Below, in pieces: positions 1-6,404 of a stretch of DNA of 11,678 nt; position 1 is the first letter of the stretch; every line of letters begins with the position of its first letter. A program made the position numbers and the translations under genes. The DNA lies in contig CAILWD010000486.1 of assembly GCA_903837815.1 (NCBI GenBank), positions 1 to 11,678 on the forward strand. Direction: 5' to 3'. The notes beneath the pieces are model-generated. The model searched no databases. It was not told where the DNA came from and saw nothing but the letters and a program-made list of their open reading frames with translations. This DNA is from an uncultured Chloroflexota bacterium (GTDB taxonomy: Bacteria; Chloroflexota; Anaerolineae; Anaerolineales; Villigracilaceae).

Positions 1-948
1 TTCAGGACCTTCCCCATCCAGCGGCGCAAATTCCCCTTCTTGAATGTTGACGTGGCGCCCACAGGCGATGGTACAACGGCGGCAGGTGTAACGTCCCGCC
101 AAAATCGTGTCATGCATTCGCACGCCCGAAATTTTCTTCGCGCCTTCCTCCCAGCGGCTATCGCGCCAGTTGCGGATGGGGAAGTTGCCGAGGTATTCGT
201 ATTTTTCCACGCCGCCCGACGTGCCGTATTTGGTGAAGTCTGCCGTCGCCTTGCGGATGTGGGGGATGGCTTGCTGAATGCTGTCTTTCAACGCACCATC
301 GTCGGCAAACGAGAGCGGCAGGTTTCCGTATGCCACCATCGCTTTCAGATTCTTCGACCCCATTACCGCGCCCATTCCCGTGCGCCCCGCAATGCCAAAG
401 CGCGTATTGGTTCCAATGTGAGGAATCCCCGCAATCGGAACGAGATTTTCACCCGCCTGGCCGATGACCGCAGCCGAGGCTTTTTCGTGGGTTTGGGCTT
501 TGAGCCACTCCGCCGCCTGGAATGAATCCTGACCCCAGATTGGAGTCGCGTCCCGAAGCTCGAACTTGCCGTCGTGAATCCACAGGTAGACGGGGCTGTC
601 CGCCTTGCCAGTGACCACCACGCCGTCGAATCCCGCCTGCTTGAGTTGGGTCGCCCAGTCCCCGCCGACGCTGGACTCGCCCAAAATTCCCGTCTGCGGT
701 GAACGCGCCACGTAATGATGTCGGCTGGCGGAGAGAACGCGGCTCCCCGTGAAGGGTCCCGTGAAGGCGGCGAGAACATTCTCTACCCCAAGCGGATCGG
801 TGTCCGCGCCTGTTTCCTCGTAGACGATTTTTACCGCCAGCCCCACGCCACCGATGTACTTGCGAAACAGTTTATCCTCGATGGGGCAGACTTGAATCTG
901 TCGAGTGGTCAGGTTGACGCGCAGGTATTTTCCTTGATAACCAATCAT
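1..948 (-). CDS. Aldehyde:ferredoxin oxidoreductase family protein, N-terminal 316 residues (3' end outside window)
   Basis: The frame is open from an ATG at 948 to the left edge, so only about half of the usual roughly 600-residue protein is here. The start MIGYQGKYLRVNLT and the early segment YIGGVGLAVK are typical of the AOR N-terminal domain that binds the bis-pterin tungsten or molybdenum cofactor. GRTGMGAVMGSKNLKA lies at about residues 188-202. The first three [4Fe-4S] ligands are seen as CxxCxxxC (C289, C292, C296); the fourth cysteine would lie beyond the edge. Family members oxidise aldehydes to acids in the cytoplasm and reduce ferredoxin. The substrate cannot be assigned, and formaldehyde or glyceraldehyde-3-phosphate specific relatives are possible. 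An AAAGGA ribosome site at 956-961 supports the start. The gene begins 14 bp after the cupin stop, so the two form an operon, probably under the LacI operator at 1595-1608. Confidence 0.93.
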   Translation of the reverse strand, partial: MIGYQGKYLRVNLTTRQIQVCPIEDKLFRKYIGGVGLAVKIVYEETGADTDPLGVENVLAAFTGPFTGSRVLSASRHHYVARSPQTGILGESSVGGDWATQLKQAGFDGVVVTGKADSPVYLWIHDGKFELRDATPIWGQDSFQAAEWLKAQTHEKASAAVIGQAGENLVPIAGIPHIGTNTRFGIAGRTGMGAVMGSKNLKAMVAYGNLPLSFADDGALKDSIQQAIPHIRKATADFTKYGTSGGVEKYEYLGNFPIRNWRDSRWEEGAKKISGVRMHDTILAGRYTCRRCTIACGRHVNIQEGEFAPLDGEGPE

Positions 949-962
949 TGATTTATCCTTTC

Positions 963-1562
963 TTAGGCGTTGAACATCTTCTTGAGCATTTCCGCGTTGA
1001 GTTGCTCGAAGTTGGCGGGCTTAATCATCTTGCCATTCTCGTCTGACGCGAAACCGTATTCCTTTGCCTTGCGAATCACCGAGGGGGGCCAGTACGGGTC
1101 TTTGCCTTCAAATACTTTGTGTTGTTCCAGCACGGCAAAGCACCACGCGGGTTTGTCGCTGATGTTTTCGAACGAACGCCACACCCCGGCAGGCAGGCTA
1201 ATCAAATCCCACTTTTCTAGGATGATTTCGCCTTCCGCGCCCTGTTCGGGGTCGTTGCTCCACTTGAAGTTCCATGTGCCTTCGAGCGGCAGGAAGAGTT
1301 CGATGTAATCGTGCTTATGCCAGGCGGGACCATTGCCCGGCATGGCTTTGAACATCCCAATCTGGAAGTCGTGCGGCTGTTTCATCATCACTTCGTAATC
1401 GGGGTTTTCGCTGGCTGTGTCGCCGATGACCGCAAAGTTCAGGCGGTGATGACCGGGCAACATGCTGTCGATGAACATCAGCGGGATTGCCTTGTCCTCG
1501 GTGTAGTCGCCGAACCGCACAACGCGGCTTTGCATTTCCTGGGTGGTGATGGGTTGGGTCAT
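963..1562 (-). CDS. Cupin-domain protein, 199 aa
   Basis: This is a single-cupin protein of unknown reaction. Cupin motif 1 is perfect: G-x5-HxH-x3-E-x6-G at residues 76-95, giving candidate metal ligands H82, H84 and E88. Motif 2 is PAGVWRSFEN (124-133), matching PxG-x2-[H]-x3-N except that the usual fourth metal ligand His is Arg129. A normal cupin metal site would therefore be altered. The C-terminal 50 residues are polar and probably helical. An upstream in-frame TTG at 1580 would add six residues but lies inside the ribosome-binding region; AAAGGAG at 1569-1575 is well placed for the ATG at 1562, which I chose. It is the first gene of an operon with the AOR gene and sits 32 bp downstream of a LacI-type operator. 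It may handle a sugar or aldehyde intermediate, be a sugar isomerase-like cupin, or be an AOR accessory protein; the sequence does not decide. Confidence 0.85.
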   Translation of the reverse strand: MTQPITTQEMQSRVVRFGDYTEDKAIPLMFIDSMLPGHHRLNFAVIGDTASENPDYEVMMKQPHDFQIGMFKAMPGNGPAWHKHDYIELFLPLEGTWNFKWSNDPEQGAEGEIILEKWDLISLPAGVWRSFENISDKPAWCFAVLEQHKVFEGKDPYWPPSVIRKAKEYGFASDENGKMIKPANFEQLNAEMLKKMFNA

Positions 1563-1568
1563 TTTTTT

Positions 1569-1575
1569 CTCCTTT
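1569..1575 (-). promoter_or_regulatory. Ribosome-binding site deciding the cupin gene start
   Basis: On the minus strand AAAGGAG is followed by six A residues and then the ATG at 1562. It lies inside the longer frame that starts at the TTG at 1580, so translation from that TTG is unlikely. Confidence 0.75.
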
Positions 1576-1594
1576 GGCAATTTCTAAAAACGAT

Positions 1595-1608
1595 TGTATA
1601 CGTATACA
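1595..1608. promoter_or_regulatory. LacI-family operator O1 in front of the cupin/AOR operon
   Basis: The site is the perfect 14-bp palindrome TGTATACGTATACA with a central CG, the step at which LacI-family hinge helices usually insert. It lies 32 bp upstream of the cupin ATG and just past the end of the lacI terminator. It overlaps a possible minus-strand -10 (TACAAT, 1593-1598), although I see no good -35 for it. Three near copies occur at 2710, 2796 and 2848, which supports it as the binding site of the adjacent repressor. Confidence 0.85.
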
Positions 1609-1616
1609 TTGCAAGA

Positions 1617-1648
1617 TAAAAAATATCCTTGCCGGGGAAACGGCAAGG
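1617..1648 (-). terminator. Rho-independent terminator of the lacI-family gene
   Basis: An 8-bp perfect stem (CCTTGCCG at 1627-1634 with CGGCAAGG at 1641-1648) encloses a 6-nt loop. On the minus strand it is followed by ATATTTTTTAT, a good U-tract. It begins only 2 bp after the repressor's stop codon. It insulates the downstream cupin/AOR operon, whose operator starts within 10 bp of the U-tract. Confidence 0.85.
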
Positions 1649-1650
1649 CT

Positions 1651-2697
1651 TTATCCAATACTGCGGGCAGAATCGCGCCAGATCAGGGTCGGGGTGATGA
1701 TTTTTTTGATGATGTCGGAATCAGGTTCGTTGATGGCGTCCATCAAAACCTGGATGGTGGTGTCCACCAAAGTCCCAAACGGCTGGCGGATGGTGGTCAA
1801 CTGGTAACCGGGCCATCCTGCGGCGGGGATGTCGTCGAAGCCGATGATGGAAAGTTCGGCAGGAACTTTTATTCCAAGTTTACAGCGAGCCAAATCCAGC
1901 GCGCCCATGGCAATCAAATCGTTGGCGCAGAAGATCGCGTCGGGGCGTGGGGTATCCGCTGAGAGGAGCAGGCGTTCGGCGGCGGCGTAGCCCTTTTCGT
2001 AGTCGTAGTCGCCCGCGCTTTCACGCAAATCCAGCGCATGACCGCGTTCTTCGAGGCGTTTGGTAAATCCCATTTCGCGGTCGCGGTTGGTGGAGGAGGA
2101 TTCTTCGCCCGCGATGAAGGCAATGCGCTTGTGACCGGCATCGAGCAGGGCATCTGCCACCATCCTGCCGCCTTCGAAGTTGTCGCAACAAACCATGTGG
2201 CTGTGTCCGTCCGTCGCGTAGCGATTGAACGAAACCACTGGTGTTCCAGAACGCGCGCATTCATCCGCCAGTTTCGAAGAGAGGGTGGCGGAGGTGATGA
2301 TGAGTCCGTCCACGCGGTATTGAAGCGCCATCGGCAGGGCTTCTTCGAGCTCCTGCTTTTCAGAGATGTTGAAGACCAGCGTCCAGTAGCCTTGCTCCTG
2401 GAGTACGCGGGTGAACTCCTGAATCATGTGCGCATAAAAAGGGTTGGTGAAACGCTTGACCACCAGCCCGATGATGTTGGTCGAGTTTTGAACCAGGCTG
2501 CGGGCGATCACATTCGGACGGTATCCCAACTGCTTGACCGCCGCCATGACCTTTTCCCGCGTATCTTCGGAAACGCTGCTTCCCGGCGTAAACACGCGGG
2601 ATACCGCTGCCTGCGAAACGCCTGCCAGTTTCGCAACATCAATTTGCGAAAAGTCGCTTGCTTTGGAAAGGGAGGTTTTTCGTTTCTTGGTGGGCAT
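1651..2697 (-). CDS. LacI-family transcriptional repressor, 348 aa
   Basis: This is a DNA-binding regulator of the GalR/LacI family with the usual length. Residues 17-36 (SQIDVAKLAGVSQAAVSRVF) form the helix-turn-helix. The hinge helix YRPNVIARSLVQ (59-70) has the YxPNxxARxL pattern. The remainder is a periplasmic-binding-protein-like effector domain with NIIGLVV at 74, PVVSFNR at 153 and SIIGFDD at 283. A frame extension would begin 24 residues earlier, but AAAGGA at 2703-2708 sits correctly for the ATG at 2697, and the extension would run through the operator and promoter. Its promoter overlaps a copy of the 14-bp palindrome, so autorepression is expected. The neighbouring operators imply control of the divergent transport operon and the cupin/AOR operon. 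The effector is probably a sugar or sugar-like molecule carried by the transporter, which is an inference from context. Confidence 0.95.
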   Translation of the reverse strand: MPTKKRKTSLSKASDFSQIDVAKLAGVSQAAVSRVFTPGSSVSEDTREKVMAAVKQLGYRPNVIARSLVQNSTNIIGLVVKRFTNPFYAHMIQEFTRVLQEQGYWTLVFNISEKQELEEALPMALQYRVDGLIITSATLSSKLADECARSGTPVVSFNRYATDGHSHMVCCDNFEGGRMVADALLDAGHKRIAFIAGEESSSTNRDREMGFTKRLEERGHALDLRESAGDYDYEKGYAAAERLLLSADTPRPDAIFCANDLIAMGALDLARCKLGIKVPAELSIIGFDDIPAAGWPGYQLTTIRQPFGTLVDTTIQVLMDAINEPDSDIIKKIITPTLIWRDSARSIG

Positions 2698-2709
2698 GGT
2701 TATCCTTTG

Positions 2710-2723
2710 TGAATACGTATACA
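2710..2723. promoter_or_regulatory. LacI-family operator O2 at the repressor's own promoter
   Basis: TGAATACGTATACA differs at one position from the perfect O1 palindrome. Read in the direction of lacI transcription it is TGTATACGTATTCA, identical to O3 read in the direction of the transport operon. It abuts the -10 and should cover the transcription start, 12 bp before the repressor's ATG. This predicts negative autoregulation. Confidence 0.82.
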
Positions 2724-2751
2724 TTTTACAGACAAAGAGGGGCGTTGTCAA
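2723..2751 (-). promoter_or_regulatory. Sigma-70-type promoter of the lacI-family gene
   Basis: On the minus strand TTGACA (2751-2746), a 17-nt spacer and TAAAAT (2728-2723) give a near-consensus promoter. Its -10 touches operator O2, so repressor bound there should block initiation. Confidence 0.75.
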
Positions 2752-2769
2752 GAGACAAAAAATTCGCAC

Positions 2770-2798
2770 TTGACATGAGATTATTCTCGTGATATTGT
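2770..2798 (+). promoter_or_regulatory. Sigma-70-type promoter of the ABC transporter operon
   Basis: TTGACA (2770-2775) is followed by 17 nt and TATTGT (2793-2798), with TGA just before it giving an extended -10. Operator O3 begins inside this -10. The layout mirrors that of the lacI promoter and points away from it. Confidence 0.72.
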
Positions 2799-2809
2799 AT
2801 ACGTATTCA
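2796..2809. promoter_or_regulatory. LacI-family operator O3 at the transport promoter
   Basis: TGTATACGTATTCA is the exact reverse complement of O2, so the divergent promoters carry the same operator sequence in the same orientation relative to transcription. It overlaps the -10 and likely +1. Its centre is 86 bp from O2 and 52 bp from O4. Confidence 0.82.
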
Positions 2810-2982
2810 AGAAAACCCTAGCAAGTCAAGTTTTTTGTGCATCGGTTTGCATACGTATACAAAATGCTTTTGATTTCCATGACTTGGATTGGTGAAAGGA
2901 GAAAAGTTCGGCTAAAAACGATTATCACTTTCCCATAAAAAAAACGCCTTTCCGAAACTATAATAACCAAGGAGTTGCTGAA
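2810..2982 (+). other. Leader of the ABC transporter operon, with no clear gene
   Basis: If the promoter at 2770-2798 is used, the mRNA leader is about 175 nt. It contains operator O4, a short open frame of 19 codons (ATG at 2879, stop ending 2938) without a convincing ribosome site, an isolated AAAGGAG at 2896-2902 with no start codon behind it, an A-rich run near 2936-2944, and the true AAGGAG at 2969-2974 serving the ATG at 2983. I see no riboswitch-like fold by eye. Confidence 0.45.
2848..2861. promoter_or_regulatory. LacI-family operator O4 in the transport leader
   Basis: TGCATACGTATACA has one mismatch to the perfect palindrome. It is centred 52 bp (about five helical turns) downstream of O3, so it could act as an auxiliary site for a tetrameric or looped repressor, or as a roadblock. 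Confidence 0.78.
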
Positions 2983-4374
2983 ATGAAAAAGAATGTTCTG
3001 TTTGTCCTGCTCAGTTTGCTGATGGTCGTGTCCCTGATTGGCTGTCAACCCCAGGCTCCCGCCGCCACCGAAGCCCCCGTCGAAGAACCAGCTGCCACTG
3101 AAGCCCCTGCCGCCACTGAGGCTCCCGCTCCCACCGAAGCTCCCGAAGTCGGCGTGGAAGGCTGTCGCGTTCCTTCTCCCGAAGCCGCGACGGAAATTAA
3201 CATGATTGGCTGGTCTTTCCCCATCACCGATTTCTATGCCGCCGAACTTGGGAAGTGCAGTGAAGTCGAGAACCTGACCGTCAACGCCAACCTGCTCGCG
3301 TCTGCTGATGCGCAGGAACAGGTACGCTTGGCGCTCTCTGCCGGCGGTGATTCGCCTTACGATATTGTGCATGGCTCCAACTCCCAGGTCGGCGAATGGG
3401 CTGGCGCTGGCTGGATGATGCCGCTCAATGATTATGTCGAAAAATACTGGGATGAGTATAACCTCGGCGACATCCCCGAAAAGGCTTGGGAAGGCGTCAC
3501 CATCGACGGACAAATCTATGGTGTGCCGATTGTCGCCAACACCCTGCACCTGATTTACCGCCAGGACATCCTTGAGGAGAAGGGCATTGCCGTTCCCGAA
3601 ACCTACGACGATGTGATTGCCATGTGCAACACCATCGGACTCGACAACCCTGATTACGATATGCCCTTCACCGTCAACCTGTCCGCAGGTTGGGCTTGGG
3701 AAATCGAATTCTTCCAGATGCTCCGCGCTTACGGCGGCGACTTCTTGGATGAAAGTAACATGCCTGCCTTCAACGGGGAAGAGGGCGTAATGGCTGTCGA
3801 AAAACTGGTGGAAGTTGCGAACGCCTGCATGGGTCCCGATGGCTATTCGTTTGCGCTCAACGACCAGGAAGTTGCTGTTCAACTGGGAACCCTGCCCGCC
3901 ACCAACATGTGGGCAAGCCGCGCCGCGAACATGACCGACCCCGCCCGCACCGAGTTGGGCGATGTGATTGCCTACGCTCCCGCTCCCCGCGCCACGGCTG
4001 ATGGTCCCCGCGCTGGTTCGGCTTGGAATGACTTCTACATGATTCCCGCCAAGACCACCAATGACCCCGAACTGGTCTTCCGCATTATCATGGAAGCCGC
4101 TGATGAAGAAAGCCAGAAGGAAGCTGCCAAGGTTGGTATGGCTGCCCGCGCCTCTGCCGCTGCCTTTGGCGGACCCTACCAGCCCGCCGCTGTTCAGACC
4201 ATCGAGGAAGGCATTGGTATCTACGACAAGAAGCAGGCGATTGGTATCGTGCGCGCCAAGTTGGGCGAGTTCCTGCCCCTCGTCGGCACGGGTGAGATGA
4301 CCGCCCAGGAAGCCCTCGACGCCGCTGCCGCCGCCTACACCGAAGAAGCAAAGGCGCAAGGTTTCATCAAGTAA
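2983..4374 (+). CDS. ABC transporter sugar-type (family 1) substrate-binding lipoprotein, 463 aa
   Basis: This is the extracytoplasmic receptor that delivers substrate to the permeases encoded downstream. Residues 1-21 are a lipoprotein signal peptide: MKKN, a hydrophobic core, and lipobox LIGC with C21 as the lipidated cysteine. Residues 25-55 form a low-complexity TEAP-rich linker. The mature domain (about 60-463) has the look of family 1 sugar-binding proteins: SADAQEQVRLALSAGG, PYDIVHGSNSQVGEWA, the IYGVPIVANTLHLIYRQDIL segment near 175-195 and the PETYDDV turn after it. Many aromatic residues fit carbohydrate binding. AAGGAG at 2969-2974 supports the ATG. It is the first gene of the plus-strand operon, controlled by operators O3 and O4, and is followed by a hairpin that probably raises its mRNA level over that of the permeases. 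The substrate is unknown; maltose or polyol-type sugars are only class-level guesses. Confidence 0.93.
   Translation: MKKNVLFVLLSLLMVVSLIGCQPQAPAATEAPVEEPAATEAPAATEAPAPTEAPEVGVEGCRVPSPEAATEINMIGWSFPITDFYAAELGKCSEVENLTVNANLLASADAQEQVRLALSAGGDSPYDIVHGSNSQVGEWAGAGWMMPLNDYVEKYWDEYNLGDIPEKAWEGVTIDGQIYGVPIVANTLHLIYRQDILEEKGIAVPETYDDVIAMCNTIGLDNPDYDMPFTVNLSAGWAWEIEFFQMLRAYGGDFLDESNMPAFNGEEGVMAVEKLVEVANACMGPDGYSFALNDQEVAVQLGTLPATNMWASRAANMTDPARTELGDVIAYAPAPRATADGPRAGSAWNDFYMIPAKTTNDPELVFRIIMEAADEESQKEAAKVGMAARASAAAFGGPYQPAAVQTIEEGIGIYDKKQAIGIVRAKLGEFLPLVGTGEMTAQEALDAAAAAYTEEAKAQGFIK
3055..3147 (+). repeat. TEAP-rich degenerate tandem repeat in the lipoprotein linker
   Basis: Codons 25-55 encode A/P/T/E units, with TEAP four times separated by PAA, VEEPAA or AP. 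The DNA repeats are about 18 bp and imperfect because of synonymous changes. Such linkers are common just after the lipobox in Chloroflexota binding proteins and probably tether the receptor away from the membrane. Confidence 0.8.
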
Positions 4375-4390
4375 TTTGTTGTGAAGTTTG

Positions 4391-4419
4391 AGAGGCGCAA
4401 AGCCATGCTTTGCGCCTCT
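4391..4419 (+). terminator. Strong intercistronic hairpin after the binding-protein gene
   Basis: A perfect 12-bp stem (AGAGGCGCAAAG with CTTTGCGCCTCT) encloses a 5-nt loop, CCATG, 16 nt after the stop codon. Only a short TTAT follows, so it is a poor full terminator. It more likely protects the 3' end of the binding-protein mRNA or terminates partially, as is usual between binding-protein and permease genes. Confidence 0.72.
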
Positions 4420-4532
4420 TATCCAGTTTCGGTATTCCATCCCCAACCCTGCCCCCGCGCGGAAATCATTTTAACCTCCCGTGTCAAGTCGAAAAACCGC
4501 TTTCCAGATTTTGGCAAAAAGGACGAAGAAAT

Positions 4533-5396
4533 ATGAAGCGAAGCACCTTTCTTCAATTCGCCACCCCCAGTATCGTTATCATGACCCTGCTGATGGTGAT
4601 TCCCCTCGGCATGGCAATCTGGCTGGGGATGAATTTTATAACCTATAACAATATCAATGCTCCGCAATTTGTCGGGATGAAAAACTATGCCGATGTGTTG
4701 GGAGACCCCCGTTTTTGGCAATCGTTTCGCTTTACGGGATTGTACATGGCGATTGTGATTCCGGTTCAGCTCTTCGTCGGTTTTACCATCGCTCTGACTC
4801 TCGACCAGGTCTCCAAGTTCGTCAGGGGTATTTATCTTTCCCTCTTCCTGTTGCCCTTTATTATCGTGCCGGTTGTCGGCACGTTGATGTTCAAGCAATT
4901 ATTCGAGCCTTCGGGGTTGTTTACCTGGCTGTACCAGACCATTTTGGATACGAAGTTTCGCTACAACGAGACCTCGGTCAAAACCCTGATTATTCTGTAC
5001 GGCATTTGGGCGTCGACGCCCTTTGCCCTGGTGACCTACTTTGCGGGACTCCAAACCCTGCCTGTCGAACAACTGGAAGCGGCTTCCATGGACGGCGCCT
5101 CACCTTTACAGAAAATCCGCTACATTGTCCTGCCGCACGTCAGGTCGCTGACCATTTTTATTTTGATGATTTCTCTGATGGACGCCTACCGCATCTTCGA
5201 TAGTGTCTTCGTCCTTTCGGAGATGAATCCCATCTACAAGGCGGATACGATGATGACCTATGTCTTCCAGACCGCGGTCACTGTGCAGCGTTTGGATAAA
5301 GCCAATGCAATGGCTGTGCTGACCGTCATCGGCATCATGGTCATCCTGATTCCAAACCTGATACAGACCTACCACCAGCAAATCGAGGAGCGTTAG
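4533..5396 (+). CDS. ABC transporter permease, MalF/UgpA type, 287 aa
   Basis: This is an inner-membrane subunit of a carbohydrate importer of the binding-protein-dependent (MalFG) class. About six hydrophobic segments are visible, near residues 13-35, 67-90, 100-120, 149-173, 204-218 and 258-277. The cytoplasmic EAA loop that docks the ATPase is clear at 182-203 (EAASMDGASPLQKIRYIVLP and following), with the conserved EAA-x3-G spacing. Length is normal for the family. The frame could be extended upstream to the intercistronic hairpin, but an AAAAAGGA ribosome site at 4516-4523 favours the ATG at 4533. The stop codon is 2 bp before the next permease start, so the two are translationally coupled and probably form a heterodimer. 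Confidence 0.93.
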   Translation: MKRSTFLQFATPSIVIMTLLMVIPLGMAIWLGMNFITYNNINAPQFVGMKNYADVLGDPRFWQSFRFTGLYMAIVIPVQLFVGFTIALTLDQVSKFVRGIYLSLFLLPFIIVPVVGTLMFKQLFEPSGLFTWLYQTILDTKFRYNETSVKTLIILYGIWASTPFALVTYFAGLQTLPVEQLEAASMDGASPLQKIRYIVLPHVRSLTIFILMISLMDAYRIFDSVFVLSEMNPIYKADTMMTYVFQTAVTVQRLDKANAMAVLTVIGIMVILIPNLIQTYHQQIEER

Positions 5397-5398
5397 CC

Positions 5399-6403
5399 AT
5401 GGAGAAAATCAAAAGCCCCATCGGTCGATTCTTTATCCATTTGATCCTGATTCTGTTCTCCATTTATAGCCTTGTGCCGTTTTACTGGACGTTCATTCAG
5501 TCTTTCAAAAACCTCAAGGATGCCAACTCGCGCACCCCCAAGTTTTTCTTTACGCCCACCTGGGAAAATTATCAGGACCTGTGGCTGCGATCCGTTCCCG
5601 ACAACGGGGCGCAGATTGCCTTCTTCGTCTTGCTGGCTGTGGTCATTCTCGTCTGCATGTTGCTGTTTGCCGAGTACATCCCGATCCCCACCGGCGTGAT
5701 TTATCTTTTTGTGACCCTGGGATTTATCGCCCTGCTTGCCGGGATTCCGCGTTTCGTCGAGACCGCCAAGTTTTACGATTATTTCATCAATACTTTGATT
5801 GTCACCGTGGGGACGGTGGTGGTTTCGATTTCGATTGGCAGTCTGGCGGCGTATTCGCTGGCGCGTTATTCGGGAATTTTGGGTGTGGTTGTCCTCGTTG
5901 CCGCCCTCGGATTCCGCGCCCTGCCGCGTCTGGCTTTCGTCCTGCCGTATTACTGGATTGGCTCCGCCACAAACCTGCTCGACACCCATTTGCTGATTAT
6001 CCTGACTCTGGTGGCGGTCAATCAGCCGTTTACCATCTGGATGCTGCGCAGCTTCTTCATGGAGATTCCAAAAGACCTGGAGGAATCCGCCATGATCGAC
6101 GGCGCGAACCGCCTGACCGCGTTCTTCAGGGTCATCATCCCCATCATGTGGCCCGGTATTATCTCCACCGCGTTGTTTTCCCTGTTGCTGGCATACAACG
6201 AATTTCTGCTTGTGCGGATTTTGGCGCAGACCAATTGGACGTTGCCCGTTGCCATCTCCCGCTTTACGGGCGGCGAAGACCCGCGTCATCTGACACTTGC
6301 CGCCGCCTCGGCGGTTTCTGCCACGGTACCGATTATTCTGGTGATTTTATTCTTCCAAAAGAATCTGGTGAAAGGACTGGCTGCGGGCGCAGTCAAAGGA
6401 TAA
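5399..6403 (+). CDS. ABC transporter permease, MalG/UgpE type, 334 aa, with an extra two-helix segment
   Basis: This is the second membrane subunit of the importer. The EAA loop is at 228-250 (EESAMIDGANRLTAFFRVII and following). The core helices lie near 12-32, 129-153, 160-183, 196-217, 254-275 and 305-321. MalG-type proteins are usually 270-300 residues. The excess here lies between the first helix and the conserved YFINTLIVTVGTV helix, where residues about 66-122 contain two added hydrophobic stretches (about 72-92 and 98-116). A pair of helices would preserve membrane topology. The start ATG is preceded by GAGGAG at 5385-5390, and the gene begins 2 bp after the first permease. It ends 1 bp before the first SnoaL-like gene, tying that gene to the transport operon. 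Confidence 0.92.
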   Translation: MEKIKSPIGRFFIHLILILFSIYSLVPFYWTFIQSFKNLKDANSRTPKFFFTPTWENYQDLWLRSVPDNGAQIAFFVLLAVVILVCMLLFAEYIPIPTGVIYLFVTLGFIALLAGIPRFVETAKFYDYFINTLIVTVGTVVVSISIGSLAAYSLARYSGILGVVVLVAALGFRALPRLAFVLPYYWIGSATNLLDTHLLIILTLVAVNQPFTIWMLRSFFMEIPKDLEESAMIDGANRLTAFFRVIIPIMWPGIISTALFSLLLAYNEFLLVRILAQTNWTLPVAISRFTGGEDPRHLTLAAASAVSATVPIILVILFFQKNLVKGLAAGAVKG

Positions 6404-6404
6404 C

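Noticed and set aside
363..779. Minus-strand frame of 138 codons within the AOR region
   Set aside because: The AOR frame on the same strand, with conserved cofactor and cysteine motifs, runs unbroken through it; this is an out-of-frame shadow rich in Arg and Ser.
2038..2712. Plus-strand open frame of 224 codons opposite the LacI-family gene
   Set aside because: It is antisense to a gene with a clear helix-turn-helix and hinge helix, and it runs across that gene's start and operator.
2959..2964. TATAAT as a second promoter -10 just before the lipoprotein gene
   Set aside because: No -35 hexamer lies 16-18 bp upstream, and a start here would leave almost no leader before the ribosome site.
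2818..4446. Long minus-strand open frame of 542 codons opposite the binding-protein gene
   Set aside because: It mirrors the codon bias of the plus-strand gene, has a Gly/His/Val-rich composition without domain motifs, and crosses the operator region. The plus-strand frame has a clear signal peptide, lipobox, ribosome site and family motifs.
5393..6289. Minus-strand open frame of 298 codons opposite the MalG-type permease
   Set aside because: Its composition is highly charged and low in hydrophobic residues, it has no recognisable motif, and it lies entirely opposite a convincing membrane protein.
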